A DNA stretch of 5,148 nt from Alphaproteobacteria bacterium (GCA_017958895.1 JAGDBT010000163.1:1-5148); one strand, 5' to 3'; numbered from the stretch's first letter, positions 1 to 5,052 are shown. Notes: generated from the letters alone by a model not told the origin. Made by a program: numbers and translations.

Positions 1-1
1 C

Positions 2-322
2 AAGCAACTTTACGATTACGGTTATGATAATGCCGAATTTCGCCTTAATCTGGCTAAAACCTATTCCGGACTTAAACAATATGACAAATGTATTCAAGAA
101 TGCCGCAACATCTTGCGAGCCGGAAAATCCGATTATTATGCCGAGGCCAACAATACCGCCGGTTTAGCTTATGAAAAGAAGGGCAATTTTGAAAAAGCCG
201 AAGCTAATTTCCGTCTGGCACAAAAACATCAAAAAGATAATCCTTCCTATCAGGAAAATCTCAAACGGCTCGAAAATCGCAAATCAGCCAAACTTCAAAC
301 CCGCAAAACACAACAGAGATAA
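2..322 (+). CDS. TPR-repeat protein, C-terminal fragment (5' end outside window)
   Basis: This reading frame is open from the first bases of the window to the TAA at 320-322, giving 106 residues of a longer protein whose start lies upstream. Two tetratricopeptide repeats can be seen. One spans about residues 11-44 of the fragment, with the L/A-x2-Y-x5-Y spacing at L17, A18, Y21 and Y27. A better one spans about residues 47-81, with A53, G54, Y57, F63, A66, F70, A73 and P81 at the canonical positions 7, 8, 11, 17, 20, 24, 27 and about 34. A short basic tail rich in K, R and Q follows. TPR domains form helical scaffolds for protein-protein contacts; the partner and the cell location cannot be told from the fragment. 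An internal TTG at 113 could serve as a start, but the TPR pattern continues upstream of it, so the gene is simply cut by the window edge. It ends 13 bases before the HAD gene and probably shares its transcript. Confidence 0.85.
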   Translation, partial: KQLYDYGYDNAEFRLNLAKTYSGLKQYDKCIQECRNILRAGKSDYYAEANNTAGLAYEKKGNFEKAEANFRLAQKHQKDNPSYQENLKRLENRKSAKLQTRKTQQR

Positions 323-335
323 GGAAGCTGCAAAG

Positions 336-1013
336 ATGATTAAAAACATATTTTGGGATGTTGACGGAGTTTTAGCAAACTTGAACTATGCCTATTATAA
401 CTTTTTAACCAAACATCCGAAATATAAAGACCGCTATGCCGACTTAAAATGGGAAGATTTACCGAAAGTTTTGCCGATTGTTCCCAAATACGGCGCCTTA
501 GAACTCAAAACTCACCCACAATACGGCGAACAAATGGATTATGACTTTTGCCATTCTCCGGAGTTTTTTACCAATCGCCCCTTATATCCGCAAGTTATTG
601 AAACTTTGCGCCGTCTTCATGAAAAAGGCTATCGTCAGTTCACGCTTTCCGCAACCTTTGATGTTGAAACCAAAAAGAAATTTCTGCACACCTTATTGAA
701 AGACGTTACGGATTTTTTGACCATTGAATGCGTACAACACGGCAAATTTATGCACGATACAGCCAAAGAAGATGTGTTGAAAGCCTGTTTTGCCGAACAC
801 CATTTGCAAGCAGATGAAACCATTTTGGTTGACGATAGAATTTATAATCAATATGCGGCCATAAATGTCGGAGCTCATCCGGTTCGTTATCGTTGCGAAT
901 TCACAAGTGATTTGCCGGAAGAATTGAAATTTATTCCGGAAGTTCACAGTTTGGCAGAGTTAGAGCAATTTATTGCCGATGTAAATGCCGGCAAAAGAAA
1001 TATTCATAATTAA
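336..1013 (+). CDS. HAD-superfamily hydrolase (probable phosphatase)
   Basis: A 225-residue protein with the haloacid dehalogenase fold motifs in order. Motif I is D8-x-D10-G-V near the N-terminus (nucleophile and acid/base Asp). Motif II is S105 or T107 in the segment LSAT. A motif III lysine is probably K144 in AKED. Motif IV is the metal-binding pair D166-D167 in ILVDDR, followed by the usual small-residue turn (VGAHP, 178-182). Residues of about 15-95 form a helical cap (C1 type) rich in Tyr, Lys and Pro. HAD enzymes with D-x-D generally hydrolyse phosphate esters in the cytoplasm through an aspartyl-phosphate; the substrate cannot be read from the sequence. The chosen ATG has an AAGGA Shine-Dalgarno at 321-325 at good spacing. 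The frame is open further upstream (ATG at 171), but that would lie within the TPR gene and add a basic 55-residue extension before motif I, so it is unlikely. The gene follows the TPR gene closely and ends at the hairpin at 1026-1060. Confidence 0.85.
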   Translation: MIKNIFWDVDGVLANLNYAYYNFLTKHPKYKDRYADLKWEDLPKVLPIVPKYGALELKTHPQYGEQMDYDFCHSPEFFTNRPLYPQVIETLRRLHEKGYRQFTLSATFDVETKKKFLHTLLKDVTDFLTIECVQHGKFMHDTAKEDVLKACFAEHHLQADETILVDDRIYNQYAAINVGAHPVRYRCEFTSDLPEELKFIPEVHSLAELEQFIADVNAGKRNIHN

Positions 1014-1025
1014 ACATTCATTCAC

Positions 1026-1060
1026 AAAAAAAACTCCCCGCAGATAACGGGGAGTTTTTT
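1026..1060. terminator. Bidirectional intrinsic terminator between HAD gene and hu
   Basis: A perfect 7-bp GC-rich stem, CTCCCCG (1034-1040) with CGGGGAG (1048-1054), encloses a 7-nt loop. It is flanked by eight A on the left (1026-1033) and six T on the right (1055-1060). Because it has a T-tract on either strand, it can end the HAD transcript on + and the hu transcript on -. It sits between the stop codons of these two convergent genes. Confidence 0.93.
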
Positions 1061-1076
1061 ATCGGATTTGTAAAAA

Positions 1077-1349
1077 TTATTTTACAGCATCCTTTAATAC
1101 TTTACCGGCTTTGAACTTAGGAGCCTTAGAAGCAGGGATTTTGATTTCCTTGCCGGTAGCCGGATTGTGACCCTTACGAGCAGCACGTTTAACAACTTCA
1201 AAAGTGCCGAAGCCTGTCAATTGAACAGCTTGACCTTTCTTCAAAGATTTAGCAACAACTTCCAAAGCAGCATTTACGATTTGAGCAGTAGCAGTTTTAG
1301 AAGCATTAGCAGCTTCAGCAACAGCTGCAACGAATTCAGTCTTATTCAT
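1077..1349 (-). CDS. hup: HU-family histone-like DNA-binding protein
   Basis: A 90-residue protein, the usual length for HU. It has the N-terminal helical dimerisation region (about 1-40), the GFGTFEV turn into the beta sheet (46-52), and the DNA-clamping arm. The arm carries R55, R58 and the NPATG tip at 62-66, where P63 is the residue that intercalates in HU/IHF. The C-terminus is KAPKFKAGKVLKDAVK. HU dimers bend and compact DNA in the nucleoid and take part in replication, recombination and global transcription. The protein resembles HU rather than IHF because it lacks IHF-type extensions and is very rich in Ala and Lys. The ATG is preceded by AAAGGA (minus strand, 1361-1356) at 6-nt spacing. 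It has its own promoter at 1404-1433, a structured leader, and a shared terminator at 1026-1060. Whether it forms a homodimer or pairs with a second HU elsewhere in the genome cannot be seen here. Confidence 0.97.
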   Translation of the reverse strand: MNKTEFVAAVAEAANASKTATAQIVNAALEVVAKSLKKGQAVQLTGFGTFEVVKRAARKGHNPATGKEIKIPASKAPKFKAGKVLKDAVK

Positions 1350-1360
1350 AGTATATCCTT

Positions 1361-1374
1361 TCTTAATATTAAGA
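1361..1374. repeat. 14-bp perfect palindrome in the hu leader
   Basis: TCTTAATATTAAGA is self-complementary over all 14 bases and directly abuts the hu Shine-Dalgarno (1356-1361, minus strand), sharing one base with it. It may be a binding site for a dimeric regulator or a weak RNA hairpin; its all-AT core could also be chance in AT-rich DNA. Confidence 0.45.
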
Positions 1375-1380
1375 TTATTA

Positions 1381-1395
1381 AAGGCTCATCGCCTT
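1381..1395 (-). other. Hairpin near the 5' end of the predicted hu mRNA
   Basis: AAGGC (1381-1385) and GCCTT (1391-1395) form a perfect 5-bp stem with a 5-nt loop. If the promoter at 1404-1433 is used, transcription starts near 1397, so this stem would lie one or two bases from the mRNA 5' end. Hairpins so placed are known to stabilise some bacterial mRNAs (the ompA leader is the classic case). That role here is inference. Confidence 0.45.
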
Positions 1396-1403
1396 CACAG
1401 ACC

Positions 1404-1433
1404 TATATTCCTTGCTTTTTTTTTAAAAGTCAA
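1404..1433 (-). promoter_or_regulatory. Putative sigma70-type promoter of hu
   Basis: On the minus strand there is a good -35 box TTGACT (1433-1428) followed by a nine-base A-tract in the spacer. The -10 is less certain: AATATA at 1409-1404 after 18 nt, or TATAGG two bases further on. The A-tract should bend the DNA. The predicted leader is about 48 bases. Confidence 0.55.
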
Positions 1434-1587
1434 CACTTTTCATCACTAAAATAAACAATTTATGCACATTTTTTGCATTTTTTCACAAAAAACATCAAAA
1501 TTTTCTCTCTTAAAAGACTTCAAATCGAAAAAAATCCCTTTTTCCGAGCAATAATCTGCCTTTATATAACTTTGGGCAAAACCGTTT

Positions 1588-2889
1588 TTAATAGCAATAA
1601 CCTTTTTGCAAAACATTGCCTGATTGTTGCCAACCTTTGGCGGCACGGTTAATGCAATCGTTATATTTTTCTGCCGGGGCTTTAGGCTCGGCTATTCGAC
1701 CGCAGATAATCTTCTTGCCCTTTTGCACCACTTCCGGAATTTCCCAAGCCTTGTTTTCCAGCTTATAACGAGCCAAATCGGCAAACAGGCGCGCTTCCAT
1801 ATAATCTCCGTAGATTGATTGCTTTATTTTCAGCTGCCCCGCAAATCTCTCTCTGAGTTTTGCAAAACTCTCTTCATGTTCCGGCAAAACAAAGCCGCGA
1901 CCGTTTAATAAATCTTCAAAACTTTTACGCGCTACCGGATTTTTCCAACCGCCGCCGAACAAAAGAATTTGCTCAGGCATTTTTATATTATCGGGAACAA
2001 GCGTTAAAGCCTGCACGGCAATATAGGCCGCCGAATATTCAAAAGTATGAATCGCATCTTCGGTTTTTATGCCTTTATGTTTTACATATTCAAAAATTTC
2101 GCCCCGATGATAATATGCCGGGTCGCCGGATTTAGGCAAAGGCGTTTCATAAAAAGTTCGTCCGCAGGCAAAAATATTTTGCAACAATTTCTCGTTTAAT
2201 TGTCCTTTTTTGCCCCACTTGCCGTCTTTATCATAAGATTCGCCGGTTACCGAACGAATATAATTATCGGTATATTCATTAAAAGGCCCGGCATCCGCAC
2301 CAAGTTGCGCCGTACCGTCAATAATCAATGCCAAATTGGAGGTATTTCCGCCGTTATAATAACAGCCGTCTCCCTCAACTACCGATATATGGGCATTATG
2401 CGGCGGCACCAACGGTGCGCCGTCAAAGCCTTGCATTAAAGGATCGGAGCGAAAATCATATACTACCGGAATCCCCGTTAAGTCAGCCAACATTTGTCCC
2501 GAACCGATTTGCAGAGTATATGGTTGGGTGCCATCGTTTTTGGCTTTGGACGGCGGATTATGATCCAAAGTCTTACCGTGAAAACCTATGGCATTGATGC
2601 TCTTCTTATCTATTTTATTGAGTTCACACATTTCGTTTATACATTCGGCAATCTGCTTAACATAATCATCATGCACGCTTTTAAATTCCGGCAAAGCTTC
2701 TATTTCGGCTTTAGTTTTATTAAGAACCTTTTTGCGCAGATTATCCACCCTCTCCTGCATATCTTTTGTATAAGGCTTTGTATAAGAGCAAATATCTGTC
2801 ATGGCATCGCCGTCAAATTCCGTAAGAATCAAGTCTATGGCATCCATTGAATTGCCGGTCATATTGCCGATTATTCTGTATTTTGTCAT
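1588..2889 (-). CDS. anmK: Anhydro-N-acetylmuramic acid kinase family protein, divergent member
   Basis: A 433-residue protein with the AnmK layout of the ASKHA (actin/hexokinase) fold. The N-terminal phosphate-binding loop is GNMTGNSMDAID (8-19). It is followed by FHGKT (103-107), then TLQIGSGQMLADLTG into VVYDFRSDP (125-150) and GAPLVPPH (157-164). A GGNTSN loop lies at 180-185, ADAGPFN at 198-204, and GGG before NP at 312-318. D199 matches the Asp of the FDTGPGN motif, the expected catalytic base. Known AnmK enzymes open and phosphorylate 1,6-anhydroMurNAc in the cytoplasm to MurNAc-6-phosphate, part of peptidoglycan recycling. Usual length is about 370, so this one is longer: the normal end (ICGRIAEP, near 401) is followed by about 30 extra residues. 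Several conserved Gly/Thr positions differ (see findings), so the substrate may have shifted. The ATG has two AAGGA copies upstream; the distal one (2902-2898) is at 8-nt spacing. No terminator is visible before hu. Confidence 0.85.
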   Translation of the reverse strand: MTKYRIIGNMTGNSMDAIDLILTEFDGDAMTDICSYTKPYTKDMQERVDNLRKKVLNKTKAEIEALPEFKSVHDDYVKQIAECINEMCELNKIDKKSINAIGFHGKTLDHNPPSKAKNDGTQPYTLQIGSGQMLADLTGIPVVYDFRSDPLMQGFDGAPLVPPHNAHISVVEGDGCYYNGGNTSNLALIIDGTAQLGADAGPFNEYTDNYIRSVTGESYDKDGKWGKKGQLNEKLLQNIFACGRTFYETPLPKSGDPAYYHRGEIFEYVKHKGIKTEDAIHTFEYSAAYIAVQALTLVPDNIKMPEQILLFGGGWKNPVARKSFEDLLNGRGFVLPEHEESFAKLRERFAGQLKIKQSIYGDYMEARLFADLARYKLENKAWEIPEVVQKGKKIICGRIAEPKAPAEKYNDCINRAAKGWQQSGNVLQKGYCY

Positions 2890-2936
2890 TTTCCTTATCC
2901 TTAAAACATTTTACCGTTATACATTTTTAATAAACT

Positions 2937-2965
2937 ATTAGATAAATCATACACTTTACCGTCAA
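2937..2965 (-). promoter_or_regulatory. anmK promoter P2, overlapping P1
   Basis: Eight bases downstream of the P1 -35 box lies a second one, TTGACG (2965-2960), with a 17-nt spacer and TCTAAT (2942-2937, five of six). The two boxes arise from a short direct repeat of ATTGAC. Only one of the pair can be occupied by RNA polymerase at a time. Confidence 0.55.
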
Positions 2966-2973
2966 TTTGTCAA
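2946..2973 (-). promoter_or_regulatory. anmK promoter P1
   Basis: Minus-strand TTGACA (2973-2968, full match to the -35 consensus), a 16-nt spacer and TATGAT (2951-2946, five of six to the -10). The predicted start is near 2939, giving a leader of about 50 bases. Confidence 0.72.
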
Positions 2974-2991
2974 TCTTTTAAAAAATAAGAC

Positions 2992-3019
2992 TTGCTTATA
3001 ACAAATTTTGTATTAGAAT
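2992..3019 (+). promoter_or_regulatory. Putative promoter of the lipoprotein gene
   Basis: TTGCTT (2992-2997), a 16-nt spacer and TAGAAT (3014-3019, five of six to the -10 consensus). The predicted start near 3026 gives an AT-only-like leader of about 38 bases. It points away from the anmK promoters, with the two -35 regions about 20 bases apart. Confidence 0.5.
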
Positions 3020-3063
3020 ATATTCAACTAATAATAATTAATCTATCAATTTAAAATACTATT

Positions 3064-3495
3064 ATGAAGAAAATTGCTTTAATGTTAACCGTTGTGCTAA
3101 GCATGACCTTAACGAGTTGTTCTTTGTTTGAGAGCAAGAAAATTGAACCGCAGGTAATCGGTACCGGTATCTTGCTGTATAATTCGCAGTATGATCTTTG
3201 GTTTGTGCCCATTGATGCAACCAGCTACTATGATGTTTCAGCCATCAAGAACCCCGCATCATCGGCTCATATTTTCAAACCGGAAGAAATCAGACCCACC
3301 CAAGAAATGGCCGGTCACATCGTAACAATTTTTACGGCTAAGAAAAAGAAAGGTCTACATGCCGTCTTGGGTGACCAATCCGCCGAACAGATTGAAGCTT
3401 TGTATCATCACAACGACACAGGTGCGGTTATCGGTTTTATCTGTTTAATGTTGGTTTGCATGGCGATTATAGCCGCCAAAAACAAAGAAAGATAA
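3064..3495 (+). CDS. Small predicted lipoprotein with C-terminal membrane segment, unknown function
   Basis: A 143-residue protein. The N-terminus is a lipoprotein signal peptide: K2-K3, a hydrophobic stretch (4-16) and the lipobox LTSC with C19 as the predicted lipidated cysteine. The mature part is short and mixed alpha/beta in character, with an aromatic patch (Y39 to W46) and a KKKK run at 93-96. It ends in a strongly hydrophobic segment (about 119-137) followed by the basic tail KNKER, which looks like a transmembrane helix with its C-terminus on the cytoplasmic side. Together these predict a protein held in the inner membrane at both ends. I do not recognise the family. The ATG is fixed by the signal peptide, yet no Shine-Dalgarno is visible: the 20 bases upstream contain no G. 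It has its own promoter and a strong terminator, so it appears to be monocistronic. Confidence 0.8.
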   Translation: MKKIALMLTVVLSMTLTSCSLFESKKIEPQVIGTGILLYNSQYDLWFVPIDATSYYDVSAIKNPASSAHIFKPEEIRPTQEMAGHIVTIFTAKKKKGLHAVLGDQSAEQIEALYHHNDTGAVIGFICLMLVCMAIIAAKNKER

Positions 3496-3507
3496 AAAAA
3501 AGAAGCT

Positions 3508-3547
3508 AAAAAAAGAATCACGCCTTCCTTGCGTGATTCTTTTTTTT
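3508..3547. terminator. Strong intrinsic terminator after the lipoprotein gene, bidirectional
   Basis: A perfect 10-bp stem, AGAATCACGC (3514-3523) with GCGTGATTCT (3531-3540), has a 7-nt loop. It is preceded by an A-tract (3508-3514) and followed by seven T (3541-3547). It lies just after the lipoprotein stop. The A-tract makes it functional on the minus strand too, where it would back up the terminator at 3619-3650. Confidence 0.92.
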
Positions 3548-3618
3548 GGTATTATTTCAATTTTGTAATACTAGGTATTGTCAATCGCAACTTTTTCTCC
3601 ACACTGTCTCACACACGG

Positions 3619-3650
3619 AAAAAGCGCCTCTGCCTGACAGAAACGCTTTT
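3619..3650 (-). terminator. Intrinsic terminator of the 91-residue membrane protein gene
   Basis: AAAAGCG (3620-3626) pairs with CGCTTTT (3644-3650). An inner TCTG/CAGA stem (3629-3632 with 3638-3641) lies beyond a 2x2 internal loop and closes on a 5-nt loop. Read on the minus strand the hairpin ends in five U. It begins 14 bases after the minus-strand gene's stop codon. Confidence 0.7.
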
Positions 3651-3664
3651 ATTACTTTTGTTAT

Positions 3665-3940
3665 TCAAAAACCGTTCAGCGCCAAATCAATGCGGCGCAG
3701 AAAATCACTCCAAAATACGTTTTTCGCATCTTTTGTCATAGCATAGTTCTCAAGCCAGGCCAAATCTTCTTTGGACATGCACTCCAATTCGCCCACGCTC
3801 AAAACCATAAGCTTTTCGTCTTCGGGAACTCGTTTACCGGACGGCAAACAATGTAATACCTTCTTCAAGACGCTTCTACCCAATGACGAGACAATCACAA
3901 CTGCTGCGATTGACACAATGATAGTAACAACTATTTTCAT
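3665..3940 (-). CDS. Small single-span membrane protein, unknown function
   Basis: A 91-residue protein. Residues 1-20 form one hydrophobic helix (MKIVV...IVSS), followed by positive residues R22, K26 and K27, which predicts an anchor with the remainder in the cytoplasm. The soluble part (about 30-91) is acidic and helical, with W63 and W77, and a segment EDLAWLENYAMTKDAKNVF that looks like an amphipathic helix. I do not recognise a family. The start is supported by the membrane helix and by the promoter at 3968-3996. Only a weak AGGG lies one base before the ATG, so translation may be modest. The predicted leader is about 20 bases. The gene is followed by a terminator, so it stands alone as a unit. 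Confidence 0.7.
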   Translation of the reverse strand: MKIVVTIIVSIAAVVIVSSLGRSVLKKVLHCLPSGKRVPEDEKLMVLSVGELECMSKEDLAWLENYAMTKDAKNVFWSDFLRRIDLALNGF

Positions 3941-3967
3941 ACCCTAAAAATTTAAAATTCTGTTTCT

Positions 3968-3996
3968 TTTATAATATATTTTTAGGTTTTTGTCAA
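3968..3996 (-). promoter_or_regulatory. Near-consensus promoter of the 91-residue membrane protein gene
   Basis: Minus-strand TTGACA (3996-3991, full match), a 17-nt spacer and TATAAA (3973-3968, five of six). The predicted start is near 3961, about 20 bases before the ATG. This is the best match to a sigma70 promoter in the window. Confidence 0.78.
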
Positions 3997-4049
3997 TATT
4001 TTATATAAAAATTTATCACACCCCACTCGCAACGACCGGTTTTTCGCCG

Positions 4050-4889
4050 TCAAGCTTCCTTTTTTACTTTTTCAGCCGCCGAATCTCGGATCAAAATATG
4101 CTTGAACCATTTTTCTTGAAAGGCCGTTTCGCGTTCAATGGTATCATTATCCAAATCCAAAGCTTCCGGCACCACAATCAGTTTATCATCGTCATCGTCT
4201 TTGCGATGTATCACTCCGATGCAACGTCCCTCATATTCTTTAAGCGGTTCATCTACGGCCAAAACATAAACATCCAATTCTTCACCATCACCTGATTTTG
4301 TGAACGGCACATAGCCGTAATTTACCGGATATTCAAAACCGAACTTCGGATGTTTGCTGCCCAACGGACGATCAATTTTTACCTGCACAATCTGCCCGAT
4401 ATATTCATATGTGCGCGCATTATGCAAGACCACCGGATAATCATCCGAATAAGACCATGGCTCATAGCGTTTGGCAAGCGTATCAAATTCATCTTCGCTT
4501 ATCAATAACTCAGCCGCATCATCCTCGGAACGTTTCAAAATTCTCTGCTTGGCAACATCCATTTTGCAACAGACATTATGGAACACTACCTTCTCGCTTA
4601 TTTTTTTTGCTCTTTGATAAGCCTTTTTTCTGTCTTCGTGTGACCAAAAACCATAGTCCATAATAACATCCGTTCCGGCTTTTATTATTTTTTCCGCAAG
4701 ATTCCATAATAAATTATCAACTTTATCATAATTCGGATGAAAATCGGCATACGGCATATTTCGTCCATAAAGTTTTACCATAAATTCATCATGAGTTAAC
4801 CGCACTGCCGGTATTTTTTCTTCCAACTCTTTGGCTATTGTTGTTTTCCCAAACCCCATAAAACCAACCAGCAAATGAATTGTCGCCAT
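4050..4889 (-). CDS. Two-domain protein: P-loop kinase fused to class I inorganic pyrophosphatase
   Basis: A 279-residue cytoplasmic protein with two recognisable domains. Residues 1-160 are an AAA_33-type P-loop kinase: Walker A GFMGFGKTT (9-17, K15), a DE pair at 34-35 like the substrate-side acid of small-molecule kinases, a Walker-B-like strand VIMD (75-78), and lid arginines near R117 and R120. Residues about 166-268 are a short-form soluble inorganic pyrophosphatase. They contain DRPLGSKHP (173-181), YPVNYGY (187-193), the metal-binding DGEELD (201-206, aligned with the D-G-D-P-V-D signature), an Asp run with K236 (231-236), and FQEKWF near 257-262. The pyrophosphatase hydrolyses PPi to two phosphates with Mg2+; the kinase substrate is unknown. 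The start is set by a strong GAGGTGA Shine-Dalgarno (4899-4893) and by Walker A beginning at residue 9. It has its own promoter. I see no clear terminator right after it, only about 50 bases before the next promoter. Confidence 0.9.
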   Translation of the reverse strand: MATIHLLVGFMGFGKTTIAKELEEKIPAVRLTHDEFMVKLYGRNMPYADFHPNYDKVDNLLWNLAEKIIKAGTDVIMDYGFWSHEDRKKAYQRAKKISEKVVFHNVCCKMDVAKQRILKRSEDDAAELLISEDEFDTLAKRYEPWSYSDDYPVVLHNARTYEYIGQIVQVKIDRPLGSKHPKFGFEYPVNYGYVPFTKSGDGEELDVYVLAVDEPLKEYEGRCIGVIHRKDDDDDKLIVVPEALDLDNDTIERETAFQEKWFKHILIRDSAAEKVKKEA

Positions 4890-4925
4890 GTTTCACCTCG
4901 CCGCAAATACCTAAATCATATACCG

Positions 4926-4953
4926 ATTATAACGAGGAAAGGCAAAAAGTAAA
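4926..4953 (-). promoter_or_regulatory. Putative promoter of the kinase-pyrophosphatase gene
   Basis: A perfect -10 TATAAT (4931-4926, minus strand). The -35 is weaker: TTTACT (4953-4948) after 16 nt, four of six. The leader is about 30 bases and contains the strong Shine-Dalgarno. Confidence 0.55.
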
Positions 4954-5023
4954 GCACTATTAAAGACTTGAACATTTATCAATCAAACACTGTTTTCCGT
5001 TTTAACGCGGGGCATTCACATTC

Positions 5024-5052
5024 TTGACAAAACCAAAAAAATGCACTAAACT
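5024..5052 (+). promoter_or_regulatory. Promoter of the glycosyltransferase gene
   Basis: TTGACA (5024-5029, full match), a 17-nt spacer and TAAACT (5047-5052, four of six). The predicted start is near 5059, so the leader would be only about 22 bases and begin just ahead of the AGGAG at 5065-5069. Confidence 0.6.

Noticed and set aside
171..335. Upstream in-frame ATG at 171 that would extend the HAD protein by 55 residues
   Set aside because: The extension lies inside the TPR gene in another frame, is unusually basic, and precedes HAD motif I, which belongs near the N-terminus. The ATG at 336 has a good Shine-Dalgarno.
1462..1478. Inverted repeat ATGCA/TGCAT as a possible anmK terminator
   Set aside because: The stem is only five AT-rich pairs and is not followed by a T-run on the minus strand, so it is not convincing. 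anmK may read through into hu.
1446..1646. 66-residue minus-strand open frame overlapping the 3' end of anmK
   Set aside because: It starts inside anmK in another frame, has no clear ribosome site, and its composition (Lys/Phe/Cys-rich) is what AT-rich noise produces.
1860..2850. Several plus-strand open frames of 79-118 residues opposite anmK
   Set aside because: They are antisense to a gene with clear family motifs, lack ribosome sites and overlap one another; they are shadows of the real coding strand.
3549..3571. Inverted repeat GTATTA/TAATAC just after the lipoprotein terminator
   Set aside because: A six-pair AT-rich stem with an 11-nt loop is expected by chance in such sequence.
3556..3584. 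Minus-strand TTGACA at 3584-3579 as a promoter for a small RNA in the gap
   Set aside because: No acceptable -10 box lies 15-19 bases downstream, and any transcript would meet the terminator at 3508-3547 almost at once.
4200..4218. Asp-run plus Lys in the pyrophosphatase domain resembling an enteropeptidase-type site
   Set aside because: It matches the conserved Asp/Lys active-site stretch of pyrophosphatases, so the resemblance to a protease site is coincidental.
4409..4663. 84-residue plus-strand open frame opposite the kinase-pyrophosphatase gene
   Set aside because: It is antisense to well-supported coding sequence, with no ribosome site and no recognisable domain.
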